The notes beneath the pieces were generated by a model. That model worked only from the letters and a program-made list of their open reading frames with translations, did no database searches and had not been told where the DNA came from. Shown piece by piece: positions 1-6,056 of a stretch of DNA of 6,095 nucleotides. Position 1 is the stretch's first letter, and each line of letters begins with the position of its first letter. Source of the stretch: an uncultured Myxococcales bacterium (GTDB lineage: Bacteria > Myxococcota > UBA727 > VGSZ01). The translations under genes and the position numbers were made by a program. The stretch is taken from NCBI GenBank assembly GCA_903952805.1, contig CAJBHN010000297.1, positions 1-6,095 on the forward strand, given 5' to 3'.

Positions 1-1
1 C

Positions 2-103
2 GTCGTCTTTGGCGACGGCATCGAACAAGACAGCCTTGAGTTGCCCTTTGGGCAGGTCGTCACGATTCAGGCCGCGCGGGTGCCGCTGATGCTGGTGACG
101 TGA
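2..103 (+). CDS. 3' end of a truncated gene, possibly NAD kinase-like (C-terminus only)
   Basis: Only the last 33 codons and a TGA stop lie inside the window; the start is beyond the left edge. The frame has strongly G/C-biased third positions, as in the other genes here, which supports real coding. The visible residues include FGDGIEQDSLELPFG, then a short strand-rich end finishing in PLMLVT. A 'DG...L..G..V.I..A..P..LV' ending resembles the C-terminal beta strands of the NAD kinase / diacylglycerol-kinase-like fold, which phosphorylates NAD+ with ATP. That resemblance is from memory and weak, since no catalytic motif is visible. The gene converges on the amidotransferase gene, with 61 bp between the two stops. 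Confidence is moderate that it is coding and low for the family. Confidence 0.5.
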   Translation, partial: VVFGDGIEQDSLELPFGQVVTIQAARVPLMLVT

Positions 104-128
104 AGCCCACAGCAGGTCGGTACGCGAA

Positions 129-146
129 CCCTCGTTGGCACGAGAG
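129..146. terminator. weak hairpin between convergent genes
   Basis: The 61-bp gap between the convergent stop codons (104-164) contains CTCGT-TGGC-ACGAG, a five-base-pair stem with a four-base loop at 131-144. On the - strand transcript it extends to seven pairs if one G-U pair is allowed. No T-tract follows on either strand, so it is not a classical intrinsic terminator. It is listed as the only secondary structure seen in the gap; chance occurrence is quite possible. Confidence 0.2.
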
Positions 147-164
147 GCGAGGGCCATGAACGAC

Positions 165-2066
165 TCACAGCGACGTCGCTGGCTCGTCGACGATGAAGCG
201 GCGCCACCACAAACACAGCACCAGCGCCGTATAGAGCGGGTGGCCGTGGTCGGCCTTGCCCTCCCGATGCGCTCTCAGCATCTCCACGACGACCTTGACG
301 TCGATGGGGCCGTCGTCCTGGAAGGACGGGTGATGCAGCGCCGCCGTCAGCACGTCGCCGAGGCTGCCCTTGAAGGCCGCGCCGACCGGCACCGAAAAGC
401 CCCGCTTCTTGCCGCGCGCGATGCGCGACGACACCTGCTGCTTCACGTGTCGGCGCAGCACCACCTTGGTCTCGCCAGTGGGGCCCAGCAGCACATGCGA
501 CGGCAGCGACAGCGCGAAGTCGATGAAGTCTGGATCGAGGAACGGCACCCGCACCTCGAGGCCGTGGCGCATCGAGGCCCGGTCGACCTTCACGAGCATG
601 TCGCCCGGCAGGTAGTGGGTCAGGTCGGCGATGAGCAGGCGCTTCAGCAGGGTCTCGCCCCAGGCGTCGTCGATGGCGGCGGCGTAGCGCTCGATGGGGT
701 GGCCGTCGCAGGGGTGTTTGCGCAACAGGGCCCGGCGGGTGTCGTCGTCGAAGGAGAGGCGAAACGCGGCGAAGTCCCGGCCGGCGCCGCGGTCGGCGGC
801 CGACAAGAAGCGCAAGGCGAAGTCTCGCGCACTGTAGCGGGCGGTGGTGGCCGGCAGCGCGGCGGCCGCCTTGTGGGCCAGCGAGCGCACCGGACCCGGC
901 ACGTGGCGCCAGGCGCGGGCCAGGTGGGCGGCGGTGTAGGTCGGGTAGCCCGCGAGGATTTCGTCGGCGCCGTCCCCCGACAGGGCCACGGTGACGTGGT
1001 GGCGGGTGAGGGCACAGAGGCGGTCGACGGCGACCATCGAGGCGTCCGCCAGCAGGTCGTCGTTGGTCTCGGCGATGGCCAGGATCGTTGCGGTGAGGTT
1101 CAGGTCGACGCGTTCGCTGTGGTGGATGGTGCCCAGCACGCCCGCCGTGTGGGCGGCGTCAGCGCTCTCGTCGAAGCTCGCCTCGGTGAAGCCCATCGAG
1201 AAGCTGCGCACCGCACCGCCTTCGCGGCGCATGGCGGCGACGACGCTGGCGGAGTCGAGGCCTCCTGACAGAAACGCCCCCAGCGGCACGTCGCTGACCA
1301 TCTGGGCCCGCACCGAACGCTGCAAGCGCTCGTCGAGCTCGACGACGGCATCCTTGAGACTGATGTGTCGCTCGCTGGCGACGGGCCGCCAGTAGCGCTG
1401 CAGCCGGGGGACGACGCCGCCCACAGCGGATGATGACATCGTCAACGTCATCGTCGTCGCTGGCGGCAACTGGACGATGCCCTCAAACGGCGACAAGGGC
1501 GGCGGAATCCAGCCGTGGGCGAGAAAGCAGTCGATGGCCTCGAGGTTGGCGCGGCGGGGCACCCGCGGGTCGGCGATGATCGCCTTCAGCTCACTGCCAA
1601 ACCACAAGACGCCATCATGGAGCCGATAGAAGAGAGGCTTGATGCCGGTATGGTCGCGGGCAGCAAAGACCGTGTCGCCGTCGACGACGACGAAGGCGAA
1701 GATGCCGTTGAGGCGGGGAACACAGGCGGGGCCCCATTGCCGCCAGGCCCCGAGCAGCACTTCGGTGTCTCCCGTCGTCGAAAACACCTGCCCCAGCGTC
1801 TCCAACTCCCGGCGCAGCTCGCGAAAATTGTAGATTTCGCCGTTGAAGACCATGGCCCGGCCGTCGGCGACAAAGGGCTGGTCTGACGCCGACGAGGTAT
1901 CGAGAATCGCCAGCCGGCGGTGTCCCAGGGCGACGTCGTCGGTGCAGTGGACGCCGCGGCCGTCGGGACCGCGGCGGGCCAGACTGTCGACCATGCGGTC
2001 AAAGTGCGGACCGTCGGGCAGCCGGCGACGACGATGGAGATCGATCACGCCGACGATGCCGCACAT
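165..2066 (-). CDS. asnB: class-II glutamine amidotransferase, asparagine synthase (glutamine-hydrolysing) family
   Basis: A 633-aa two-domain enzyme of normal family length. Members transfer ammonia from glutamine to an adenylated carboxylate, classically aspartate to asparagine, in the cytoplasm. The N-terminal glutaminase domain (about 1-190) starts MCGIVGV, giving the catalytic Cys2 after Met removal and fixing the start. It also has HRRLAI at 49-54, NGEIYN at 75-80 and TGDTE at 98-102. The synthetase domain (about 230-625) has the pyrophosphate-binding loop SGGLDSA at 267-273, SGDGADE at 363-369 and LPGDMLVKVDRASM at 486-499. A GGGAG ribosome-binding site lies 9 nt before the ATG. It is the last gene of the - strand run, 32 bp after the MoxR gene. 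SGDGADE replaces the SGEG form of typical asparagine synthetases. Amidotransferases of polysaccharide or secondary-metabolite pathways often carry SGDG, so the acceptor may not be aspartate. Family assignment is very secure; the substrate is not. Confidence 0.93.
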   Translation of the reverse strand: MCGIVGVIDLHRRRRLPDGPHFDRMVDSLARRGPDGRGVHCTDDVALGHRRLAILDTSSASDQPFVADGRAMVFNGEIYNFRELRRELETLGQVFSTTGDTEVLLGAWRQWGPACVPRLNGIFAFVVVDGDTVFAARDHTGIKPLFYRLHDGVLWFGSELKAIIADPRVPRRANLEAIDCFLAHGWIPPPLSPFEGIVQLPPATTMTLTMSSSAVGGVVPRLQRYWRPVASERHISLKDAVVELDERLQRSVRAQMVSDVPLGAFLSGGLDSASVVAAMRREGGAVRSFSMGFTEASFDESADAAHTAGVLGTIHHSERVDLNLTATILAIAETNDDLLADASMVAVDRLCALTRHHVTVALSGDGADEILAGYPTYTAAHLARAWRHVPGPVRSLAHKAAAALPATTARYSARDFALRFLSAADRGAGRDFAAFRLSFDDDTRRALLRKHPCDGHPIERYAAAIDDAWGETLLKRLLIADLTHYLPGDMLVKVDRASMRHGLEVRVPFLDPDFIDFALSLPSHVLLGPTGETKVVLRRHVKQQVSSRIARGKKRGFSVPVGAAFKGSLGDVLTAALHHPSFQDDGPIDVKVVVEMLRAHREGKADHGHPLYTALVLCLWWRRFIVDEPATSL

Positions 2067-2075
2067 GGTTCAATG

Positions 2076-2080
2076 CTCCC
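2076..2080 (-). promoter_or_regulatory. Shine-Dalgarno of the amidotransferase gene
   Basis: GGGAG on the - strand sits 9 nt upstream of the ATG, inside the 32-bp gap after the MoxR stop. Together with the required N-terminal Met-Cys it fixes the start codon. Confidence 0.6.
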
Positions 2081-2098
2081 GATGGTGCGGCGCCGAGG

Positions 2099-3190
2099 TC
2101 ACGGAACGGGAACCGCCTCAAAGACCTGGCGCACGACGTCGTCGGATTTGACCTCCTCGGCCTCGGCTTCAAACGTCAGCGGCACACGGTGGCGCAGCAC
2201 GTCGAGGCCGATGGCTTTGACGTCGTCAGGGGTGACGAAGGCCCGGTGCTGCAAGAATGCGTGGGCGCGAGCGGCCAGGTTGAGGGCGATGGTGGCGCGG
2301 GGCGATGCACCCGAGCGAATCAGGGGCTTGAGGGCCGCGAGCTTCTTGCCCAGGGGGCCCTGCACCATGTCTGGCTCGCGCGTCGCGAACACCAGGTCGA
2401 CGATGTATTTTTTCACCTTCTCGTCGACGTAGAGCTGCCGGACGCACGCCGACGCCGCCTGCAGATCTTCGGGGCCGATGATGCCGGCGGTGACCGCCGA
2501 CAACGGGTCGGTGGGGCCTTCGGTGATGCGGTCCATGATCAAGCGCTCTTCAGCGCGGGTCGGAAAGCCGACGACGATCTTCAACAAGAAGCGGTCGACC
2601 TGGGCCTCGGGCAGGGGGTAGGTGCCCTCTTGCTCGACGGGGTTCTGCGTCGCCATGACGAAGAAGGGGCGGGGCAAGTCGAAGGTCTCGCGACCGATGG
2701 TGACCCGGCGCTCCTGCATGGCTTCGAGCAACGCCGACTGCACCTTGGCCGGGGCTCGGTTGATTTCGTCGGCCAGCAAGAGGTTGGTAAAGATGGGCCC
2801 ACGGCGGGGCATGAACTCACGCCGCTCGGGGTCCCACACCGACGTACCCGTCAAGTCGCCCGGCAGCAGGTCAGGGGTGAATTGCACCCGTTTGTCGTCG
2901 AGAGCGAGCACCTTGGCCAGCGTCGTCAGCGTCAACGTCTTGGCGAGGCCGGGCACACCTTCGAGGAGCACATGGCCCCCGGTGAGCAGCCCAATCAACA
3001 CCCGATCGACCATGAGCTTTTGGCCCACGACGACCTTTTGCACCTCGAAGATGACGCGGTCGGCGAACGCGGAGCGGATCTTCACCTCGGCGGTGAGGGC
3101 TTCGATGTCGGCGGCCGCCCGTGGGCCGTCTGGTGGTGGTGGGGCCGAGGGTGACGAGGACGCCGTGGTCGTTGTGGTGTTGTCGCTCAT
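2099..3190 (-). CDS. MoxR-family AAA+ ATPase
   Basis: A 363-aa cytoplasmic ATPase of the MoxR/RavA group, thought to act as chaperones that help mature or activate partner proteins or complexes, often ones with VWA domains. A low-complexity Ser/Thr/Pro/Ala leader (1-28) precedes the AAA+ core. Visible motifs are Walker A GVPGLAKT at 78-85, Walker B LLLADEIN at 137-144, sensor 1 ATQN at 180-183, a probable arginine finger in QVDRF (Arg200) and sensor 2 SGASPRA at 293-299. A helical lid follows and ends near 345. All ATPase residues are intact and the length suits the family (about 310-350 aa) plus the leader. The gene starts 9 bp after the HEAT gene stop and is followed 32 bp later by the amidotransferase. 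The usual DUF58, VWA or transglutaminase partners are not in the window. Family assignment is very secure; the client is unknown. Confidence 0.95.
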   Translation of the reverse strand: MSDNTTTTTASSSPSAPPPPDGPRAAADIEALTAEVKIRSAFADRVIFEVQKVVVGQKLMVDRVLIGLLTGGHVLLEGVPGLAKTLTLTTLAKVLALDDKRVQFTPDLLPGDLTGTSVWDPERREFMPRRGPIFTNLLLADEINRAPAKVQSALLEAMQERRVTIGRETFDLPRPFFVMATQNPVEQEGTYPLPEAQVDRFLLKIVVGFPTRAEERLIMDRITEGPTDPLSAVTAGIIGPEDLQAASACVRQLYVDEKVKKYIVDLVFATREPDMVQGPLGKKLAALKPLIRSGASPRATIALNLAARAHAFLQHRAFVTPDDVKAIGLDVLRHRVPLTFEAEAEEVKSDDVVRQVFEAVPVP

Positions 3191-3197
3191 GATGTCA

Positions 3198-3201
3198 CCT
3201 C
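3198..3201 (-). promoter_or_regulatory. Shine-Dalgarno of the MoxR gene overlapping the upstream stop codon
   Basis: GAGG lies 7 nt before the MoxR ATG, and its first two bases are the last two bases of the TGA stop of the HEAT gene. A ribosome terminating on the HEAT gene would therefore sit on the MoxR initiation site, which is a typical arrangement for translational coupling. Confidence 0.6.
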
Positions 3202-3949
3202 AGCGTGCAGAAACGAGTACGCCGTCGGCGACGACGATTTCCTCGCTGACAGCCGGGGGCAGGGGTCTGGTGGGGTCGACGGGGAGCTTGAGACGGCTCA
3301 TGACGCCCCCGACGTGGCGCAGCACGCGCGCGGACCGGACGTCGTCGGTGACGATGTGGCGGGCCCGGTCGAGGACCGCGGCCTTGGCGTCGTCGGTGGC
3401 GGCGGGGTAGTGGTGCTCGCAGCATTCCCAGGCGGCCAGCTGGACGTCGTCGGCGTGGTCATCGACGTAGGGCAACACGCTGAGCACAACGCTTTCGTCG
3501 GCGTTGTCGCGCAGCTGGTTGATGATCTCAGTCTTGCCCTGCGTGGTGCGGTGGTCCTCGGGAGGCCGTGCTTGCAGCGCGACGACGAGGTCGTTGATCC
3601 ATTCGGTTTTTGACGACGACAGCTTCAACAGCGTCTTGGCGGCGAAGGCGACGTGGTCCGCGCGGGCCAGGAAGGTGCGAACGGCAGTCTTGGCCGGCTC
3701 CCCGCGGGTGGAGAGTTCGTCGCACAGCCACCGTTTTTCCTCTTCATCCCAATGGGGGGACTGCACCACCACCGTAAAACGGGTCAAGACGGCGGTGTAC
3801 GCCTCTGGCGTGCCAAAGGAGAGCAGCTTGTCCATCGCTTCGCGGCGGTATTCAGGCTGGGCGTACGCTTCCTTGACCCGTCCGACGAGTTTCTCGATGG
3901 ATTTGGTGCTTGGCTTGTCGCCACCGAAGATTGAATCGAGAAATCCCAT
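3200..3949 (-). CDS. HEAT-repeat-like helical protein
   Basis: A 249-aa, probably cytoplasmic, all-helical protein. The chosen ATG has a GGAGG sequence 7 nt upstream. The open frame continues upstream to 4213, but the extension would overlap the divergent kinase gene and reads as low-quality sequence. The N-terminus, MGFLDSIFGG, followed by paired amphipathic helices (about 15-30, 33-45, 48-62, 69-80, 85-95, 100-110), matches bacterial HEAT-repeat proteins. 'FGTPEAYTAVLTRF' at 45-58 and 'DESVVLSVLPYVDDHADDVQLAAWE' type pairs at about 151-175 are HEAT-like. The C-terminus (about 222-249) is extended and Pro-rich, ending in beta-like residues. HEAT proteins act as scaffolds rather than enzymes, and no catalytic motif is seen. 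It is first in the - strand run, 9 bp before the MoxR gene, so it could be an adaptor for the ATPase (inference). The fold is fairly sure; the function is unknown. Confidence 0.85.
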   Translation of the reverse strand: MGFLDSIFGGDKPSTKSIEKLVGRVKEAYAQPEYRREAMDKLLSFGTPEAYTAVLTRFTVVVQSPHWDEEEKRWLCDELSTRGEPAKTAVRTFLARADHVAFAAKTLLKLSSSKTEWINDLVVALQARPPEDHRTTQGKTEIINQLRDNADESVVLSVLPYVDDHADDVQLAAWECCEHHYPAATDDAKAAVLDRARHIVTDDVRSARVLRHVGGVMSRLKLPVDPTRPLPPAVSEEIVVADGVLVSAR

Positions 3950-3956
3950 GGCAGTG

Positions 3957-3961
3957 CCTCC
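3957..3961 (-). promoter_or_regulatory. Shine-Dalgarno that sets the HEAT gene start
   Basis: GGAGG on the - strand, 7 nt before the ATG at 3949. It selects this internal Met over the longer upstream open frame reaching 4213. Confidence 0.7.
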
Positions 3962-3973
3962 AGACGGCTGCCC

Positions 3974-4002
3974 GCTGTAGGCAACGGCGCGACGACAAGC
4001 AA
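3974..4002 (-). promoter_or_regulatory. candidate sigma-70-type promoter for the HEAT-MoxR-amidotransferase run
   Basis: Read on the - strand, TTGCTT (4002-3997) and TACAGC (3979-3974) are separated by exactly 17 nt. Each matches its consensus hexamer at only three of six bases. Placement suits a short leader of about 15-20 nt before the ATG at 3949. In GC-rich DNA such weak matches occur by chance. Confidence 0.2.
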
Positions 4003-4062
4003 GAGACCTCGCCGCCAGTGGGGGGTGGACCTGTTGCCAACACGATCGATGGTGGGGCGACT

Positions 4063-4080
4063 GCCGCGCATCGGCCGCGC
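4063..4080 (+). repeat. 7-bp direct repeat one helical turn apart upstream of the kinase
   Basis: GCCGCGC occurs at 4063-4069 and again at 4074-4080, separated by ATCG, giving an 11-bp period. It covers the place where a -35 element would lie relative to the candidate -10 at 4087. It could be a binding site for a dimeric or tandem regulator, or a chance GC-rich match. Confidence 0.35.
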
Positions 4081-4083
4081 TGC

Positions 4084-4092
4084 TGCTACGCT
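4084..4092 (+). promoter_or_regulatory. candidate extended -10 element for the kinase gene
   Basis: TG-C-TACGCT reads as an extended -10 hexamer (TGn followed by TACGCT) with no recognisable -35. Transcription would begin near 4099, giving a leader of about 20 nt that just contains the GGAG ribosome-binding site. The location is sensible, but the match is modest. Confidence 0.3.
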
Positions 4093-4107
4093 GCGCCATC
4101 TGGTCAT

Positions 4108-4111
4108 GGAG
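4108..4111 (+). promoter_or_regulatory. Shine-Dalgarno that sets the kinase start
   Basis: GGAG lies 8 nt upstream of the ATG at 4120. It supports this start over more upstream in-frame ATG codons, which would run antisense through the HEAT gene. Confidence 0.65.
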
Positions 4112-4119
4112 TTCACCGA

Positions 4120-6003
4120 ATGAGCTGGCCTCCGGCACGACTCGGCAGCTACGAGGTGCTCCGTCAGATTGGCGAGGGCGGCATGGCCACGGCCTTCTTG
4201 GGGAGTTCGCCACAGGGGCGCCACGTGGTTCTCAAGGTGCCACTGGACGCCAATGCCGACATGGCGATCAAGCTGCGCGATGAAGCCCAGGCTGGCTTTC
4301 GGGTGCGGCATCCCCATGTGGTCGAAACCCTGGACTTCCTGCTGGACAAAGGGCGGCCCGTGCTCGTCATCGAGTACGTCGACGGCTGCGCCCTTCGAGA
4401 CCTGCGACAAGTTGGAGGGCAACCCAATCCCCTGCCTCCGGCCGCCGTGGCCTGGTTGGGGCGCTCTCTCGCCGAGGGCCTGGCGGCGATCCACGAAGCC
4501 ACCGACGAAGATGGGCGGTCGCTGCACATGCTGCACCGCGACGTCACGCCATCGAACATCCTCATCGGCACCGATGGCCAGCCCAAACTCATCGACCTCG
4601 GCATCGCCAGCTCCGTCGAGAATCAACAGGAGCGCACGCAGATCGGCATGCTCAAGGGCACGCTGCGCTACGTGGCTCCGGAGTTGCTCGCTGGCGAGAA
4701 ATTCGACGTCGCCACCGACCTGTGGAGCCTTGGCGTGTGCCTGTTGGAGGCGGCCCTCGGACGTCAGATGGTATCGGGGGATCCCGTGGCCATCTTTCGG
4801 GCCCTGACCGGCGGCAGCTATCGCACCTTGCGCCCCGGCGAATCTCTGGAGCCAGACCTTGCCGCCGCCATCTTTGCCCTCGTCACCGACAAGCACACCC
4901 GTCTGCGCAACGCCCGGGCCGCCGCTGCCGTCTTTGGTCGATTGGAGCTCAAGCTCGTGGCGGCTGATCCCCATCACTACAGCGGACAAGCATGGTTGCA
5001 GTCATGGGTGCCCCATGCGCCCACCAATGCGTCCGACGAGGACGGCCCTGTGGTGGAAGGGCCGGCCCCGACGGCCCACGGCGCCGCCCGGGTGGCCACC
5101 GTGGTCGGAGCCGTCGAGGTGGTCACCGAGGACGCGAATGTCGACAACGAAGACGACGTGTTCGCCGCCAGCGTCAGCGCGGCTGCGTCGGCGTCCACCC
5201 CACAGGTGGTTCGCACGGTCATCGGCGACACGAGCTTTGGCTCGACCCCCACGCTGATGCTGCCTGTGGCCCAGGTGGCACCACTTTCCCCCGTCAGCCA
5301 ACCCGCAAGGGGCAGCACCGATCCCGCCGTCACCCTGATGCTGCCCAGCGTTGACGTGGCGGGCGGGCTCGTCGCGGTCCACACCGAGCCTGTGGCGTCG
5401 TCGTCAGCACTGCCGGGGCCTGTGCGTAGCGCGGCTGGCATCGGGCCCACCCTGGTGCTGCCCCGCGTGGATCTCCGGTCTAGCAGCGTGACGGGGCCGA
5501 CGGTCCAGATGCCAGCGATCCACCACGCCGCCATGCACGGGGCTGGACCGACGGAGCAGATGCCCGCGGTCTCGCTGACGGGGCCGGTCAGGGCAGCGCG
5601 CCCCAGACTCGTCGACGATGAAGCGCCGCTCGTCCCAGCGACCGGCGACGTGCTGCCTGCTGGGGCCTCGACCGTCCAAATGGCTGCCTGGACACCCCCG
5701 GGGGCGGATGAGCCGACGCCCCAGGCATGGGCCGAAGATGCTCGGGAAAGCGCCATTCCACGCGCTCAAGCGGTTGCGTCGTCGTCGTCGTCAGTGCCGG
5801 GAGTTCCCACTTCCGATGTCGCCAAGGCGACCGTGCGCACGCCTGTCGCCGTCGTGGCACGGCAACCAACGGTGGCGGAAGCTGCGGCCACGCTGGTCAT
5901 GGAGGCCGTCACCATTCCGCCGCGCCCCACAGCGGCGGAAGCAGCGGCCACGGTGGTCATGGAGGCCGTTGACATCGTTGCCCCCGAGCCAGGAAAGACC
6001 TGA
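4120..6003 (+). CDS. Ser/Thr protein kinase with long repetitive low-complexity tail
   Basis: A 627-aa eukaryotic-like (Hanks-type) protein kinase. The chosen ATG has GGAG 8 nt upstream and begins 9 residues before the kinase fold (GSYEVLRQIGEGG). Catalytic features are all present: glycine loop GEGGMA 18-23, Lys39 (VVLKV), helix-C Glu55, HRDVTPSN 139-146 with catalytic Asp141 and Asn146, metal-binding DLG 159-161 (DLG for DFG, common in bacterial kinases), activation-loop Thr173 and Thr181, APE 186-188 and DLWSLG 200-205. The kinase domain ends near 280. Residues 300-627 are Ala/Pro/Thr/Val-rich and probably disordered, with no clear transmembrane helix, PASTA or other sensor domain, so the protein is probably cytoplasmic. 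In the tail a Thr-x-x-(Leu/Met) motif recurs at Thr 378, 405, 444, 461, 478, 518, 591 and 611. The gene is divergent from the HEAT-MoxR run. It looks active; substrate and signal are unknown. Confidence 0.95.
   Translation: MSWPPARLGSYEVLRQIGEGGMATAFLGSSPQGRHVVLKVPLDANADMAIKLRDEAQAGFRVRHPHVVETLDFLLDKGRPVLVIEYVDGCALRDLRQVGGQPNPLPPAAVAWLGRSLAEGLAAIHEATDEDGRSLHMLHRDVTPSNILIGTDGQPKLIDLGIASSVENQQERTQIGMLKGTLRYVAPELLAGEKFDVATDLWSLGVCLLEAALGRQMVSGDPVAIFRALTGGSYRTLRPGESLEPDLAAAIFALVTDKHTRLRNARAAAAVFGRLELKLVAADPHHYSGQAWLQSWVPHAPTNASDEDGPVVEGPAPTAHGAARVATVVGAVEVVTEDANVDNEDDVFAASVSAAASASTPQVVRTVIGDTSFGSTPTLMLPVAQVAPLSPVSQPARGSTDPAVTLMLPSVDVAGGLVAVHTEPVASSSALPGPVRSAAGIGPTLVLPRVDLRSSSVTGPTVQMPAIHHAAMHGAGPTEQMPAVSLTGPVRAARPRLVDDEAPLVPATGDVLPAGASTVQMAAWTPPGADEPTPQAWAEDARESAIPRAQAVASSSSSVPGVPTSDVAKATVRTPVAVVARQPTVAEAAATLVMEAVTIPPRPTAAEAAATVVMEAVDIVAPEPGKT
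5252..5976 (+). repeat. eight degenerate T-x-x-(L/M)-P-type motifs in the kinase tail
   Basis: Protein-level repeats within the kinase tail read TLMLP, TLMLP, TLVLP, TVQMP, TEQMP, TVQMA, TLVME and TVVME. The first five are preceded by P, V, P, P and P and usually followed by a hydrophobic residue (PVA, PRV, PAI, PAV). Spacing is irregular (17 to 73 residues) and the DNA between copies has diverged, so the short motif is kept while the linkers are not. Confidence 0.7.
5866..5976 (+). repeat. 60-bp-period direct duplication at the kinase C-terminus
   Basis: Two 51-bp units at 5866-5916 and 5926-5976 encode PTVAEAAATLVMEAVTI and PTAAEAAATVVMEAVDI, separated by three codons. The period is exactly 60 bp (20 residues), so the duplication is in frame. 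The stretch GGTCATGGAGGCCGT is identical in both, indicating a fairly recent duplication. It carries the seventh and eighth copies of the Thr-x-x-Met motif. Confidence 0.85.
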
Positions 6004-6056
6004 GATCGGCGACGGTGCAGTCGTCAGCAGCGGTCCTCGACGAATCGGGCATCCAA

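Larger units (their letters stand above)
3950..4119. promoter_or_regulatory. divergent intergenic control region
   Basis: This 170-bp stretch separates the ATG codons of the divergent HEAT gene and kinase gene and must hold the leaders, and probably the promoters, of both. It is GC-rich with no tRNA-like or other strong fold. It holds the two ribosome-binding sites, candidate promoter elements on each strand and a 7-bp direct repeat (4063-4080), listed separately. Both genes have open frames extending into this region; I treat those extensions as non-coding. Confidence 0.6.

Noticed and set aside
135..1268. 377-codon + strand open frame inside the amidotransferase gene
   Set aside because: It lies wholly antisense to a gene with intact catalytic motifs. 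Its translation is low-complexity (Arg/Gly/Val/His-rich) and resembles no family; this is the usual shadow of a GC-rich gene.
2189..3154. 321-codon + strand open frame opposite the MoxR gene
   Set aside because: Antisense to a fully conserved AAA+ ATPase, with no recognisable domain and no convincing ribosome-binding site.
3910..4119. N-terminal extension of the kinase by 70 codons
   Set aside because: It would run antisense through the start of the HEAT gene, reads as Arg/Cys/Gln-rich non-protein-like sequence, and the ATG at 4120 has a good GGAG site and begins just before the kinase fold.
3950..4213. N-terminal extension of the HEAT protein by 88 codons
   Set aside because: It overlaps the divergent kinase gene. 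The internal ATG at 3949 has a strong GGAGG site and gives the typical MGFLDSIFGG start.
3784..4989. 401-codon - strand open frame opposite the kinase domain and running into the HEAT gene
   Set aside because: It covers the complement of the conserved kinase motifs and would overlap two real genes. Codon usage and composition fit a shadow frame.
5776..5793. GTC/TCG microsatellite-like run in the kinase tail
   Set aside because: It encodes a short Ser run (553-557) in a disordered linker. GTC-GTC stretches occur throughout this window from codon bias, so it carries no special signal.
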